Below, in pieces: positions 28,701-42,905 of a DNA stretch of 64,000 bases. Within the stretch, counting starts at the first letter, position 1, and each line of letters starts with the position of its first letter. The translations under genes were made by a program, and so were the position numbers. The DNA comes from Aquitalea magnusonii (GTDB taxonomy: Bacteria > Pseudomonadota > Gammaproteobacteria > Burkholderiales > Chromobacteriaceae), in NCBI RefSeq assembly GCF_002217795.2, contig NZ_AP018823.1, positions 3,348,001 to 3,412,000 on the forward strand, in the 5' to 3' direction. Under the pieces are notes generated by a model, which saw only the letters and a list, made by a program, of their open reading frames with translations, did no database searches and was not told the origin of the DNA.

Positions 28701-28710
28701 AAGAGACGTC

Positions 28711-30027
28711 ATGAAGCGCGAACACGCACCACACCTGTCCCAGTTTGATGGCCACCATGTCCATTCCTGGTATGCCGCGACCGCCCCCTTGCGCGAGCGT
28801 TATCCGGTGCTGGGCGAGGTGGTGCGTTGCGATGTCTGCGTAGTGGGTGCCGGCCTCACCGGCCTGTCCTGTGCGCTGGTACTCGCGGAGAAAGGCCTGT
28901 CTGTTGCGCTGCTGGAAGGCGCATTGGTCGGTTTTGGTGCCACTGGTCGTAATGGCGGGCAAATCCTGCACGGCTTTGCAGCGCCGCTGACCCGCTTCGC
29001 GCAGCAACTTGGCCACCGTGCGGCACAGCAGTGCTGGGAGGCATCACTGGATGGCGTGTCACTGATTGCCAATCGCATTCACCAGCACCAGATCGACTGC
29101 GAACTGCGCTGGGGCTTTCTGACGACCGCCAGCAATCGCCACCAGCAGCAACAGCTACGCAAGCAGCAAGCCATGCTGGAGAGCTGTGCTTACCATGATG
29201 CACAGTGGCTGGAGGGCAGCACGCTGGCCGAGCACATCAACTCACCGCACTACAGCGCCGCCCTGCATGATAGCGGCTGCGGCCACCTGCATCCGCTCAA
29301 GTACGCCCAAGGGCTGGCACGCGCTGCATTTCGCGCCGGCGTCAGGCTGTTCGAACACAGCCCGATCACCTCCATCGACGAGGACAGGCTGGGTCTGCAA
29401 ATCGGCACGCCCAATGGCTGGGTACGGGCAGACAAGATGGTACTGGCCTGCAATGTCGATATCGGTGCGCTGCAACCGCAGTTGCGTCGCAGCATCCTGC
29501 CGGTGGAATCACATATCATTGCCACCGCCCCGCTCACTGCCCAGCAGGCGGCCAGCCTGCTGCCGCAAGGCGCTGCGGTTTGCAGCAGCGACAAGCTGCC
29601 GGACTACTTCCGCCTGACACCAGACTACCGCCTGCTGTTTGGAGGCAGGTCAAGCCGTCCGTATGCACAACGGCAGTCGGTAGTGGCGGAGCGACATGCC
29701 CGCATGGCCAGCATTTTCCCCATGCTGCGCCACAGCCAGATTGACTATGCCTGGAGCGGACATGTGGATATCGGCCCGGCCCGTTTGCCCCAGATTGGCC
29801 GCCAGAGCCAGCGCATTTATCACGCACAAGGCTTCGCCGGGCATGGACTGGCATTCACTGGCATCGCCGGGCAGATGATTGCCGAAGCCATTGCCGGCGA
29901 TCTGGGCCGCTTTGACATCTTCAACAAACTGTATGCCCATCCTCTCCCACTCCCCGCCTCCATGGAAGAAAGCCTGATCCGCCTGGGCAGCATGTATTAC
30001 CGCTTGCGGGATGCACTGGGCTTCTAG
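28711..30027 (+). CDS. puuB: FAD-dependent gamma-glutamylputrescine oxidase (DAO family)
   Basis: A 438-aa flavin oxidoreductase. The N-terminal segment YPVLGEVVRCDVCVVGAG leads into the dinucleotide-binding motif GAGLTGLS, followed by GRNGGQILHGF, both standard for PuuB/DadA-like oxidases. The C-terminal GHVDIGPARLPQIGR and QGFAGHGLAFTGIAGQMIAEA complete the FAD domain. It should oxidise gamma-glutamylputrescine to the aldehyde and H2O2. The later steps (PuuC, PuuD) are not in the window. It forms a two-gene operon with puuA. Confidence 0.9.
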   Translation: MKREHAPHLSQFDGHHVHSWYAATAPLRERYPVLGEVVRCDVCVVGAGLTGLSCALVLAEKGLSVALLEGALVGFGATGRNGGQILHGFAAPLTRFAQQLGHRAAQQCWEASLDGVSLIANRIHQHQIDCELRWGFLTTASNRHQQQQLRKQQAMLESCAYHDAQWLEGSTLAEHINSPHYSAALHDSGCGHLHPLKYAQGLARAAFRAGVRLFEHSPITSIDEDRLGLQIGTPNGWVRADKMVLACNVDIGALQPQLRRSILPVESHIIATAPLTAQQAASLLPQGAAVCSSDKLPDYFRLTPDYRLLFGGRSSRPYAQRQSVVAERHARMASIFPMLRHSQIDYAWSGHVDIGPARLPQIGRQSQRIYHAQGFAGHGLAFTGIAGQMIAEAIAGDLGRFDIFNKLYAHPLPLPASMEESLIRLGSMYYRLRDALGF

Positions 30028-30128
30028 TCAGCATGCACAGAACTTGAGCTACAACAGCCGTCAGGCAGTCGCATCACCCAAAAGCGGCAAACGATGCTAG
30101 GATGCCCCGATCAACTGCTTCACACATT

Positions 30129-31475
30129 ATGCATATGGCATTTCTACTTCCCCATACCGCTCTGGAACATCTGCCACGCTTTGCGCTGACAACCGGCGAA
30201 TTTGACTGCCTGCCATCCGCCGCCGATTTTCGTCACACCCTGCTCAAGGCACTGAATGCGGCACAGCAGCGCATTTACATTGCGGCACTGTATCTGGAGC
30301 AAGATGAAGCGGGTCAGGAAGTACTGGCTGCCATCTATGCCGCCAAACAACGCAATCCAGCACTGGATGTCCGCATTCTGGTGGACTGGCACCGAGCACA
30401 GCGTGGCCGCATCGGCGAGCACAGCGTCGCTTGCAACGCGGCATGGTATCGGGAGCAGGCCAGTCAACATGCGGTAGAGGTCCCCATCTACGGCGTCCCG
30501 ACCCAAACCCGGGAGCTGTTCGGCGTACTGCATCTGAAAGGCTTCATCATTGATGAGCTGGTGATTTACAGCGGTGCCAGCCTCAACAACGTCTACCTGC
30601 ACAAACAGGACAAATATCGTTTCGATCGCTATCACCTGATTCGCAACCCGGCACTGGCAGACTGCATGGCCAGCTTCATGCTGCAAAACATCTGTAATGA
30701 CGAGGCGGTATTCCGGCTCGACAAACCAGTCCCCAGCACCCGTAGCATTCGCAAGGAAATCCGCGCCTTTCGCAGCCGGCTGGAAAGCACGCATTACCAC
30801 CTGCCACGGCAACAGACAGTCCAGCAAGGCATGGGCATCACGCCCATTGTCGGCTTGGGCAAGGGCAACCCGCTCAATCGCCTCATCTTGCAGCTCCTTG
30901 GCCACGCCCAGCACCGCCTGGTGATTTGTACGCCTTACTTCAACTTCCCCATGGCCGTGCTGCGCGCCATTAACCGCGCACTACGCCGTGGCGTGGAAGT
31001 TACCATCATCGTCGGGGACAAGACTGCCAATGACTTTTTCATCCCCGAAACAGAGCCATTCAAACTGATTGCAGCCCTGCCCTACCTGTACGAAATGAAC
31101 CTGCGCCGCTTTGCCAAGCGCCGTCAGGCACAGATAGAAAACGGCAAACTCAATCTGTGCCTGTGGAAAGATGGTGACAACAGCTACCACCTCAAAGGCA
31201 TGTGGTGCGATGCGCAGCACATTCTGCTCACCGGCAACAACATGAATCCCAGAGCCTTCCGCCTGGATCTGGAAAACGCCCTGCTGATTCACGACCCGGA
31301 GCAAGGGCTGCAATCGCACAGCCACGCGGAACAGCAGAATATCCTGCGCCACACCACACGCATCAGTCACTACCGCCAATTGGAAAGCGTGCGCAGCTAT
31401 CCGCTCAAAGTGCGCACCATCCTCACCCGCCTGAGCCGGGTACGCATAGACCGCATGCTGAACCTGATGCTGTAA
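30129..31475 (+). CDS. pssA: CDP-diacylglycerol-serine O-phosphatidyltransferase (type I, PLD superfamily)
   Basis: A 448-aa membrane-associated enzyme that makes phosphatidylserine, the precursor of phosphatidylethanolamine. It closely follows the E. coli type: ALYLEQDEAGQEVLAAIY, ILVDWHRAQRGRIGEHS, and two HKD-like motifs (HLKGFIIDELVIYSGASLNN and YHLKGMWCDAQHILLTGNN). The C-terminal basic stretch (RTILTRLSRVRIDRM) fits binding to the membrane. The start is uncertain: ATGs at 30102, 30129 and 30135 are in frame and none has a convincing Shine-Dalgarno. Confidence 0.95.
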   Translation: MHMAFLLPHTALEHLPRFALTTGEFDCLPSAADFRHTLLKALNAAQQRIYIAALYLEQDEAGQEVLAAIYAAKQRNPALDVRILVDWHRAQRGRIGEHSVACNAAWYREQASQHAVEVPIYGVPTQTRELFGVLHLKGFIIDELVIYSGASLNNVYLHKQDKYRFDRYHLIRNPALADCMASFMLQNICNDEAVFRLDKPVPSTRSIRKEIRAFRSRLESTHYHLPRQQTVQQGMGITPIVGLGKGNPLNRLILQLLGHAQHRLVICTPYFNFPMAVLRAINRALRRGVEVTIIVGDKTANDFFIPETEPFKLIAALPYLYEMNLRRFAKRRQAQIENGKLNLCLWKDGDNSYHLKGMWCDAQHILLTGNNMNPRAFRLDLENALLIHDPEQGLQSHSHAEQQNILRHTTRISHYRQLESVRSYPLKVRTILTRLSRVRIDRMLNLML

Positions 31476-31494
31476 AGCACACCCCAAGCACAGA

Positions 31495-31521
31495 AAAAGC
31501 CGCTTTATTGTCGCGGCTTTT
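31495..31521. terminator. Terminator after pssA
   Basis: 9-bp stem (AAAAGCCGC / GCGGCTTTT, 9-nt loop) 20 bp after the pssA stop. It also faces the convergent gene at 31544-32395. Confidence 0.85.
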
Positions 31522-31543
31522 CCATCATCTTACCCATGCTGCA

Positions 31544-32395
31544 TCAACGCATTGCGCTAAACCAAGCCTCCGGAGTACAACGCGTCCATTGGACGCGCGG
31601 TCGATAGAACAAGGCAGCTTGACCGCGTGCCAATTGCAGGAAAGATGGCTGCTGCAGCAGGCTAACGCGCCCCTGTTGTACCAAAAAGTCGACGGAATAC
31701 TTGGGATAAGCCATTACCAGATCATCGCCAATGAAGTTGATATCCTGTGGCTGCAAAATGCCCGCCAGCTTACTTTCTTCATCGCCCGGCTCTACCGCTC
31801 CCAAGGCGGCAATCAAGGCATCCTCGCGTTGCTTGTCCTTAAAGTCTTCACGTGTACGGTTGAGTGTTTTCACCACATTCAATGGGTTGGTACCGATATC
31901 CAATAAGGACTTGATCTGCCCCAGCACAGGATTATCCACAATGGATTTAATGCTCTGCATGGTGGACTTACCGCTAAATACCAGCTCCACGGTGCTACCT
32001 GGACTCATCTGCTGCAACAAGCTGTCAGCCCACAGCACCGCATCCTTACCCCAGTAATGCCGGTTGGAAGTCACAAAGCCTCGACAAGAATAAAATGCTT
32101 CCGCTTGCTTCCGCGTCAGGGTGCCAGCCATATGGCCATCAATAAACACCACTCCACCGACATCCCCCTCCGTCAGCCCCACGTAAGCCACTTGCCGCCC
32201 GCTATCATCTTTCAGGACAAACCGCTCCATCGCAGCTTCCGCGGGAATGTTGCGCAATACCTCACGCCCGCTACTGTTTGCATCGATAAGCAATTTGCCA
32301 GCCCCGGTCACCGCATTCGGCAATGGTGTTGCTCCTGCCAGCCCACTTAGTAGTGTCAACATCAATACCAAACCCACGCAGCCTACACCATGCAT
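31544..32395 (-). CDS. Hypothetical exported protein
   Basis: A 283-aa protein I do not recognise. It has a clear signal peptide (VGLVLMLTLLSGLAGA, cleavage before TPLP) and no later membrane helix. The mature part begins with a region around AMERFVLKDDSGRQVAYVGLTEGDVGGVVFIDGHMAG that looks like a beta-rich domain, then a helical middle, including RTREDFKDKQREDALIAAL. Two cysteines (YSCRGF and TRCTPE) could form a disulphide. GC (about 51 %) is lower than that of its neighbours, suggesting acquisition. It stands alone next to the rRNA operon. Confidence 0.7.
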   Translation of the reverse strand: MHGVGCVGLVLMLTLLSGLAGATPLPNAVTGAGKLLIDANSSGREVLRNIPAEAAMERFVLKDDSGRQVAYVGLTEGDVGGVVFIDGHMAGTLTRKQAEAFYSCRGFVTSNRHYWGKDAVLWADSLLQQMSPGSTVELVFSGKSTMQSIKSIVDNPVLGQIKSLLDIGTNPLNVVKTLNRTREDFKDKQREDALIAALGAVEPGDEESKLAGILQPQDINFIGDDLVMAYPKYSVDFLVQQGRVSLLQQPSFLQLARGQAALFYRPRVQWTRCTPEAWFSAMR

Positions 32396-32618
32396 GCAAC
32401 ACCCCCCATTTCATCGAAAAATATGGTGAAGCAGTCACGATACGCGATTAATAATGCTATTGGAATACTTGGCAACCAGCCTTTCGATCACATATGCAGC
32501 GCCATTTTGCAAACTCTGCCAGCACACAGAGCAACAGGATTGGAGTGGGAAGCACATCAAAGCAAAGCGCGGATAAATTAAGAAGGCGGGTCAAGAAGAA
32601 AGAAGCGAAGATCCAAAC

Positions 32619-32648
32619 GAAAAAGCCCAGCTCGGTTGAGCTGGGCTT
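32619..32648 (-). terminator. rRNA operon terminator
   Basis: 11-bp stem (AAGCCCAGCTC / GAGCTGGGCTT, loop GGTT), read on the minus strand and followed by a T-run, about 10 bp after the 5S gene. Confidence 0.93.
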
Positions 32649-32658
32649 CTGTAAGGGG

Positions 32659-32775
32659 AGTCTGGCAGTGTCCTACTTTCACATGGCGAATGCCACACTA
32701 TCATCGGCGCTAAGGCGTTTCACGGTCCTGTTCGGGATGGGAAGGCGTGGGACCACCTCGCTATGGCCACCAGAC
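32659..32775 (-). rRNA. rrf: 5S ribosomal RNA
   Basis: About 117 nt on the minus strand beginning GTCTGGTGGCCATAGCG and ending in the complementary ACTGCCAGACTCC. The internal CCGAACAGGACCGTGAAACG and GCGCCGATGATAGTG segments are standard 5S. Ends were set by the closing stem. Confidence 0.95.
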
Positions 32776-32920
32776 ATAAACTGTCAACAAACTTGAAGAA
32801 GCTTTGTCATCCAGACTTCGTCTGAATCACTGAATTAATTAGGTATCTTATCTTGGATCTTTGATCGCGTCGCACATTCACTATCCATCCGGTCTCGGTT
32901 TCCCAAGCCACTCAAATGAT

Positions 32921-35807
<2,887 letters not shown>

Positions 35808-36092
35808 CTATCATTTCAGTAACCTGAGTTACCAATCCGACAGGATTGTGTTTGTGCGACATGTCACACCGCCCCTTTTGTGATGGCGACATGACATTAG
35901 ATACAATCAAATTCCCAAGATGACGATTTGTCCTGCATGCAGAGTTAACTTCATGCATTTCATTTCGCCGTCTAATTAATTCGGCTTCTTCAGTTTGTTA
36001 AAGATCGGGCGTTCGACCTTGCGGTCAATTCAACGCAAACAAAAAGATACCCGGAAACAACGTTTCCAGATGCGTTTTTGTTTGAGTTGAGG

Positions 36093-36168
36093 TGGTGGAG
36101 GATGACGGGATCGAACCGACGACCCCCTGCTTGCAAAGCAGGTGCTCTCCCAACTGAGCTAATCCCCC
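36093..36168 (-). tRNA. tRNA-Ala (TGC)
   Basis: 76 nt on the minus strand starting GGGGGATTAGCTCAG and ending with encoded CCA. The anticodon loop is CTTTGCAAG, giving anticodon TGC. It lies in the 16S-23S spacer, 4 nt from tRNA-Ile. Confidence 0.98.
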
Positions 36169-36172
36169 AAAC

Positions 36173-36249
36173 TGGTGGGTCTGGAAGGACTCGAACCTTC
36201 GACCCCTGCGTTATCAACACAGTGCTCTAACCAGCTGAGCTACAAACCC
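36173..36249 (-). tRNA. tRNA-Ile (GAT)
   Basis: 77 nt on the minus strand starting GGGTTTGTAGCTCAG and ending with encoded CCA. The anticodon loop TTGATAA gives anticodon GAT. It is the first tRNA after 16S in transcription order. Confidence 0.98.
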
Positions 36250-36310
36250 AGTCAAACCCTTAAAATCTCGAATAACCGATAGGCTGTGAATACTTGACGA
36301 TCGCCTTCTC

Positions 36311-37850
<1,540 letters not shown>

Positions 37851-37946
37851 ATCTCATAGCAAATTTTCTGGCACGCAAGATCAAAGAAAATAACAAGTAT
37901 TTCTTGTCTTGCAGTGCAAGTATTTGGCTTTCGCCAAGCACTCACA

Positions 37947-37976
37947 CCTATCGGTTATTCTGTTTTTTAAAGAGCG
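37947..37976 (-). promoter_or_regulatory. rRNA leader: boxA and 16S processing-stem arm
   Basis: On the minus strand CGCTCTTTAAAAAA (37963-37976) matches the rRNA antitermination boxA (TGCTCTTTAACA in E. coli). Directly after it GAATAACCGATAGG (37947-37960) pairs perfectly with its complement at 36270-36283 beyond the 16S 3' end. Confidence 0.8.
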
Positions 37977-38261
37977 GTGCAGGTCGCTGCGTTTCGTTTC
38001 CGTCGCTGCGTTGTCTGCTGAGGAGGCGAACTATACCGCCCTGCCCCACCCTCGTCAACACTTTGTGCAAAGAAATCTGCAGGATTTGCCAAAATTCCGT
38101 CACACAGACCGCTAAGTCACTGAACGGTAATGCTTTATGAAATGCGGGTTTCATGACTGTTTTGCTGCGGGCGCACAGTCAGCGATGCACTGGCCTCCAT
38201 CCTGATGCTGACCCACGGGGGAAACTGGCGCAAAAAGCCGGCTTCGCTAACGACACAGGCA
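37977..38261. other. rRNA operon upstream region
   Basis: This region holds the rRNA promoter described separately, with an AT-rich stretch upstream of its -35 that may act as an UP element. Beyond about 38110 nothing further was recognised. No protein-coding gene is supported. Confidence 0.6.
38030..38058 (-). promoter_or_regulatory. rRNA operon promoter
   Basis: On the minus strand TTGACG (38053-38058), a 17-bp spacer, and TATAGT (38030-38035). A GC-rich discriminator follows the -10, as expected for stringently controlled rRNA promoters. One promoter of this quality was seen. Confidence 0.85.
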
Positions 38262-38292
38262 GCAAAAAGCCCGGCTGGGCCGGGCTTTTTGC
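38262..38292. terminator. Terminator of the thioredoxin gene
   Basis: 14-bp perfect stem (GCAAAAAGCCCGGC / GCCGGGCTTTTTGC, loop TGG) 24 bp after the trxA-like stop on the minus strand. Confidence 0.92.
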
Positions 38293-38316
38293 ATGGCGTG
38301 CGTTCAAGCACGGCCA

Positions 38317-38679
38317 TCATTCTTCTTGTGCGGCGATATCCGCCTTGACCTTTTCCATGTCGAGATCACGCAGTGCCTTGATCAACTCTTCCAGTTGCGC
38401 TGGCATCATCGCGCCAGCCTGGTTGAAGACGATGATGCCGTCCTTGAGTGCCATCAGTGTGGGGATGGAGCGGATCTGGAAATGGCCGGCCAGTTCTTGC
38501 TCTTCTTCGGTATTGATTTTGCCAAACACGATGTCGGGATGCTTGAGCGCAGCGGCGTCAAAGGTGGGGCCAAACATCTTGCACGGACCACACCATTCGG
38601 CCCAGAAGTCCAGAATGACGATGCCGCCCTTGTCGACGGTTTCATTGAAACTGCTGCCGGTGATATTGATCGTGGCCAT
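38317..38679 (-). CDS. trxA: Thioredoxin family protein
   Basis: A 120-aa cytosolic thioredoxin with the redox motif WCGPC (Cys30, Cys33) and the cis-proline in IRSIPTLMALKDG. The start at 38679 is preceded by AAGGAGCG; an upstream ATG (38727) adds 16 non-conserved residues. Family resemblance is to TrxA-like proteins with an extended acidic C-terminus (DMEKVKADIAAQEE). It may reduce AhpC or other cytosolic disulphides; whether it is the main thioredoxin is not certain. Confidence 0.9.
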   Translation of the reverse strand: MATINITGSSFNETVDKGGIVILDFWAEWCGPCKMFGPTFDAAALKHPDIVFGKINTEEEQELAGHFQIRSIPTLMALKDGIIVFNQAGAMMPAQLEELIKALRDLDMEKVKADIAAQEE

Positions 38680-38831
38680 GCTGCGCTCCTTGCCGGTAAC
38701 CGGCATATATATAGGTAGTAGCAGCAAGATGGGATGCGTGCTGGCTTTTACAAGAGCAGTGCGCCGGTTTGCCGCGGCTTCAGGCAGAAAAAAGGCTCAC
38801 TGTTGTGAGCCTTCATGTTCTGCCAACGGTA

Positions 38832-39179
38832 TTACAGCCAGCATTTGCGGTAGCTGTCACGTTCCATCTGACAGACTTCCACGCAAAGCTGGGTGCCGGT
38901 GGGGCCTTGAATCTGTTGTTGCAAGACGGGTAGCAGGCTGTCGGAGAGTTGCTGGCGGGCAGGCAAGTCGCGACCGCTCAGGATATGGAGTTGCAGGTGT
39001 ACAAACGGGGCGCTACCCGGTGTGGTGCCGGTCAGCCAGTCTTGCAACAGAATGGCGCGGCTCTTGATGTCTTCTGCCTGAAACTGGCCGCTGGCCAATA
39101 GCGTCTGGTTGATGGCCAGCAAGGTGGCGGGGACATCCAGCTTAAGCCCGCTGCTGTATTGCATGATGACTTGCGGCAT
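38832..39179 (-). CDS. 5-carboxymethyl-2-hydroxymuconate delta-isomerase (CHMI) family protein
   Basis: A 115-aa tautomerase-superfamily protein. After Met removal the catalytic base would be Pro1 (PQVIMQYSSGL). The segment IKSRAILLQDWLTG and FVHLQLHILSGRDL match the CHMI/HpaF pattern. In E. coli this enzyme acts in homoprotocatechuate degradation, but no other hpa genes are nearby, so its substrate here is unknown. The stop of the upstream methyltransferase-transcribed region lies next door: the methyltransferase gene ends 1 bp from this gene's start, so they may be cotranscribed. Confidence 0.75.
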   Translation of the reverse strand: MPQVIMQYSSGLKLDVPATLLAINQTLLASGQFQAEDIKSRAILLQDWLTGTTPGSAPFVHLQLHILSGRDLPARQQLSDSLLPVLQQQIQGPTGTQLCVEVCQMERDSYRKCWL

Positions 39180-39180
39180 G

Positions 39181-40131
39181 TCAGCTGGCTTTCTTTTTCA
39201 GTTGGTAACACTGGTGAATCTTGCGGTTGCGGAAGTCTTCCGGTACGGACTGCCCGCTGATATCGCGGATGTGATAGTCCTCGGCCAGACGTTCATCCAG
39301 CACGAAGCTGCGCAGATTATTGGAGAAGTACAAGGTACCGCCCGGTGCCAGCAACGCCATGGCGTAGTCGATAAGCCAGACGTGGTCGCGCTGGACGTCC
39401 AGGATATCCAGCATTTTCTTGGAATTGGAGAAGGTGGGCGGGTCCATCACGATGAGGTCGAACTGCTTGCCCTCGTCCACTGCTTGTTCCAGATACTGAA
39501 AGACATCGGCACGCACCAGTTGATGGCGGGCGAGATCCAGTCCGTTCAACTCGAAGTTGCGGCGCGACCAGTCCTGATAGGTATTGGACATGTCCACCGT
39601 TTCGGAACTGACGGCACCACCGGCACCGGCGTAGACGGTGAAGCTGCCGGTATAGGCAAACAGATTGAGAAAGCGCTTGCCAGCGGCTTCTTCACGCACG
39701 CGTTTGCGGGTGTTGCGGTGATCCAGAAACAAGCCGGTGTCCAGATAGGCATCCAGATTGACGATGAAGCGCTGGCCGAACTCCTGCACGATGAAGTCAT
39801 CCCCCAGCTTGCCCACTTTTTCGTACTGGCTGGCACCCTTCTGGCGACGACGGCTTTTCAGGGTGATGGCGGATTCATCCCGTCCGGTGACTTCGGCAAT
39901 GGCAGCCATGATGGCGGCAATCCATTGCTGATAGACCTCGTCATCCATTTCCCAGCCGGTGTCGTACTCCTGCAGATGCACCCGGTCGCCGTACAGGTCT
40001 ACCGCCAGCGGAAACTGCGGTACGTCCTTGTCGTAGACACGCCAGGCATCCAGCCCCTGACGGGAGGCCCACTTGGCGTAGTGCTTGTAATTTTTCTGCA
40101 GCCGGTTGGCAAAGGCGGAGACATCGACCAT
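39181..40131 (-). CDS. Class I SAM-dependent rRNA methyltransferase (RlmK-like domain)
   Basis: A 316-aa methyltransferase that closely resembles the C-terminal half of E. coli RlmL (the RlmK domain, 23S rRNA m7G2069). SAM motif I is NLFAYTGSFTVYAGAGG, followed by ETVDMSNTYQDWSRRNFELNG; the catalytic motif IV is DPPTFSNSKKM, then DVQRDHVWLIDYAM. It lacks the N-terminal THUMP/RlmL half, so this is a stand-alone RlmK-type enzyme. The start at 40131 follows AAGGAA; the open frame continues 34 codons upstream without family support. Confidence 0.88.
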   Translation of the reverse strand: MVDVSAFANRLQKNYKHYAKWASRQGLDAWRVYDKDVPQFPLAVDLYGDRVHLQEYDTGWEMDDEVYQQWIAAIMAAIAEVTGRDESAITLKSRRRQKGASQYEKVGKLGDDFIVQEFGQRFIVNLDAYLDTGLFLDHRNTRKRVREEAAGKRFLNLFAYTGSFTVYAGAGGAVSSETVDMSNTYQDWSRRNFELNGLDLARHQLVRADVFQYLEQAVDEGKQFDLIVMDPPTFSNSKKMLDILDVQRDHVWLIDYAMALLAPGGTLYFSNNLRSFVLDERLAEDYHIRDISGQSVPEDFRNRKIHQCYQLKKKAS

Positions 40132-40248
40132 AACATTCCTTGGCGACAGCAGCCGGGGTGGCACTGCCGGGTAATTCATTCGGACAAAAACAAAACGCGC
40201 GCCAGCATAAGCGACCGGCGCGCGCATCAGCAAGTCCCGCCTTACCGC

Positions 40249-40743
40249 CTATTCCGGCTGGTACATGGCAATCAGCTTGCGATAGACCGGCTCGGGCAGA
40301 TACTGGCGGATCATGTTCTGCCAGCCACGCGGACCGACCAGGCCCTTGACCATGGTGGAGGACACTTCGGCATATTCCCGCGGCGGCAGCAGGAAGATGG
40401 TGGTGATGTCCGGGTGCAGGTCGGAATTGATATAACGCATGGTGCGTTCGTATTCGTAGTCGCTGGCGGTGCGAATACCGCGAATGATGTAGTTGGCACC
40501 AATGCTCTGGGCGTAGTTCACCAGAAACTGGTTTTCGAATACATCAACCCGCAGCTTGCTGAAGCCACGTGTGACGGCACGCAGCATCTCGACGCGCTCG
40601 TCCACACTGAAGGTACAGTGCTTCTCCGGGTTCACGCCGACTGCCACGATGAGTTCGTCGAACAGCTCTACGGCTTCGCGAATCATCCACAAGTGACCGT
40701 TGGTGACCGGGTCGAAACTTCCGGCATACACGGCTCTTTTCAC
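40249..40743 (-). CDS. coaD: Phosphopantetheine adenylyltransferase
   Basis: A 164-aa nucleotidyltransferase that makes dephospho-CoA from 4'-phosphopantetheine and ATP. The motifs [12 protein letters not shown] (with the HIGH-type T/H) and the C-terminal SSTMVKG are complete. The best start is the GTG at 40743, which gives the standard N-terminus (V/M)KRAVYAGSF; an upstream ATG at 40773 would add [10 protein letters not shown]. An AAAGGA lies upstream of the GTG. Confidence 0.95.
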   Translation of the reverse strand: MKRAVYAGSFDPVTNGHLWMIREAVELFDELIVAVGVNPEKHCTFSVDERVEMLRAVTRGFSKLRVDVFENQFLVNYAQSIGANYIIRGIRTASDYEYERTMRYINSDLHPDITTIFLLPPREYAEVSSTMVKGLVGPRGWQNMIRQYLPEPVYRKLIAMYQPE

Positions 40744-40952
40744 TTCTCGTTTTCCTTTGGATGTGTGTGCCATGGCGACTGTATCGTGCAGTAGTGGGAG
40801 GGTAAAGGCATTTTTGTTGCGCTGCGCCAAAAATGCGGCATAACAGCAGGGTTTTGCGTCATTTACATCATGATTGCAGATCATTCTGGTGCAAGAAGCA
40901 AGAAAGGCCGACACAAAGCCGGCCTTCAGCAGTAAAACCGCACCGGAATGGG

Positions 40953-41927
40953 TCAGCTATTGATGTTTTCCGCGTGATGGCAGGCCACCATGCGCGCATC
41001 CAGCGCACGCAATTCCGGCACTTCCTGCTGGCAACGCTCGTTGGCAAACGGGCAGCGTTTGTGGAAGGTGCAGCCGGACGGCGGATTGAGCGGGCTGGGC
41101 AACTCGCCGTGGATCTTGATCTTGATGCGCCGGTCTTCCGGATGAATGGAAGGTGTAGCGGACAGCAAGGCCTGGGTATAAGGATGCAGCGGCCGGCCGT
41201 AAATCTTGCCCTTGGCGCCCACTTCCACCGCGCGACCCAGATACATCACCATCAGATCGTCCGCCACATGTTCCACCACCGCCAGATTGTGCGAGATGAA
41301 CACATAGGCGGTGTTGAATTCTTCCTGCAGATCCATGAACAGGTTGAGCACCTGGGCCTGGATGGAAACGTCCAGTGCCGAAGTCGGCTCGTCTGCCACC
41401 ACAATCTTGGGGTTGAGCATCATGGCGCGGGCAATGGCGATACGCTGGCGCTGGCCACCGGAGAACATGTGCGGGTAGCGGTAGTAATGTTCCGGACGCA
41501 GACCAACCCGCGTCATCATGGCGCGCACGCGCTCTTCACGCTCGCTGGCGGACAGGCTGGTATTGATGTCCAGCGGCTCGCCCAACTGGGTGCCAATCTT
41601 CTGGCGCGGGTTGAGCGAGGCGTAAGGGTTCTGAAACACCATCTGCACCTTGGTGCGCATGGCTTTCAGTTCGGCCTTGCCGGCCGTGGCGGCATCCTGC
41701 CCGTCCAGCAGCAGCGAACCGGAAGTCGGCGGCTCGATCAGCGTCAGCTGGCGTGCCAGCGTGGACTTGCCACAGCCGGATTCACCCACCACTGCCAGCG
41801 TCTTGCCAGCCTGCAATTCAAACGATACGCCGTTCAGCGCCTTGACCTGTGCCGACGGCTTGAGAAAACCCTGGGCCACATCGTAATAACGGGTGAGGTC
41901 CCGTGCCTGCAATACGGTACTCATCAT
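40953..41927 (-). CDS. dppF: Dipeptide ABC transporter ATP-binding protein DppF
   Basis: A 324-aa ATPase of the dipeptide/oligopeptide importer. Walker [10 protein letters not shown], signature [16 protein letters not shown], Walker [13 protein letters not shown], then the oligopeptide-type C-terminal region with [16 protein letters not shown] and a final Cys-His. That cysteine-rich tail is typical of the DppD/DppF family. It overlaps the dppD stop by 4 bp and is the last gene of the operon. Confidence 0.95.
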   Translation of the reverse strand: MMSTVLQARDLTRYYDVAQGFLKPSAQVKALNGVSFELQAGKTLAVVGESGCGKSTLARQLTLIEPPTSGSLLLDGQDAATAGKAELKAMRTKVQMVFQNPYASLNPRQKIGTQLGEPLDINTSLSASEREERVRAMMTRVGLRPEHYYRYPHMFSGGQRQRIAIARAMMLNPKIVVADEPTSALDVSIQAQVLNLFMDLQEEFNTAYVFISHNLAVVEHVADDLMVMYLGRAVEVGAKGKIYGRPLHPYTQALLSATPSIHPEDRRIKIKIHGELPSPLNPPSGCTFHKRCPFANERCQQEVPELRALDARMVACHHAENINS

Positions 41928-42895
41928 GCCTCCTTGGCCGTAATCGGGTAGTGGCAGCGTACGACGCCACCGTCAATGGCGGTCAGGCCCGGTCGCTGGG
42001 CCTTGCACTTGTCCTGGACATAGGGACAGCGCGGAGACAACAGGCAGCCGCTTGGCCGGTCGTACTGCCCCGGCACGATGCCAGGCAGGGTGGACAGGCG
42101 GTGCGCGCCCTTGCTGTGTTCCGGAATGGACTTGAGCAACGCCTCGGTATACGGATGGGTGGGAGTGCGGAAGATGCCCGGCACCTTGGCCATTTCCGCC
42201 ACTTGCCCGGCATACATCACCGCCACCTTGTGCGCCACTTCGGCCACCACGGCCAGGTCATGGGTAATCATGATCAGGGCCATGTTCTGGCTTTTCTGCA
42301 GATTGACCAGCAAGTCCATGATTTGCGCCTGGATGGTCACGTCCAGCGCGGTGGTGGGCTCGTCGGCAATCAGCAGCTTGGGATTACAGGCAATGGCCAT
42401 GGCAATCACCACGCGCTGGCTCATGCCACCGGACAACTGGTGCGGGTAGGCATTCAGCCGGCTGGCCGCCGCCGGGATTTCCACCATCTCCATCAGTTCC
42501 AGCGCGCGCTGTTTCAGTGCGGCACCACGCAGGCCCTGGTGGATTTTCAGCACTTCCATGATCTGGTAACCCACGGTGTAGCTGGGGTTGAGCGAGGTCA
42601 TCGGGTCCTGGAAGATCATGGCGATATCCTTGCCGACAATCTTGCGACGCTCGCGCGCCGAGATGGTGAGCAGGTTCTTGCCATCAAATTGCAGGGTGTC
42701 CGCCACAATGCGGCCCTGTCCTTCCAGCAGGCCCATCATGGCCATCATGGTGACGGACTTGCCCGAACCGGATTCGCCGACGATGCCGACGATTTCGCCC
42801 TGATTGACGCTCAGGTCCAGTCCTTCCACTGCGCGGAAGGGATTTTTTTCCGAACCGAACTCCACCGAGAGGTTCTTGATTTCCAGCAGACTCAT
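41924..42895 (-). CDS. dppD: Dipeptide ABC transporter ATP-binding protein DppD
   Basis: A 323-aa ATPase paired with DppF. Walker [10 protein letters not shown], signature [14 protein letters not shown], Walker [13 protein letters not shown], and the C-terminal oligopeptide domain with [22 protein letters not shown] and a late Cys. A 10-bp gap separates it from dppC and a 4-bp overlap joins it to dppF. Confidence 0.95.
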   Translation of the reverse strand: MSLLEIKNLSVEFGSEKNPFRAVEGLDLSVNQGEIVGIVGESGSGKSVTMMAMMGLLEGQGRIVADTLQFDGKNLLTISARERRKIVGKDIAMIFQDPMTSLNPSYTVGYQIMEVLKIHQGLRGAALKQRALELMEMVEIPAAASRLNAYPHQLSGGMSQRVVIAMAIACNPKLLIADEPTTALDVTIQAQIMDLLVNLQKSQNMALIMITHDLAVVAEVAHKVAVMYAGQVAEMAKVPGIFRTPTHPYTEALLKSIPEHSKGAHRLSTLPGIVPGQYDRPSGCLLSPRCPYVQDKCKAQRPGLTAIDGGVVRCHYPITAKEA

Positions 42896-42905
42896 ACTTC
42901 CCTCC

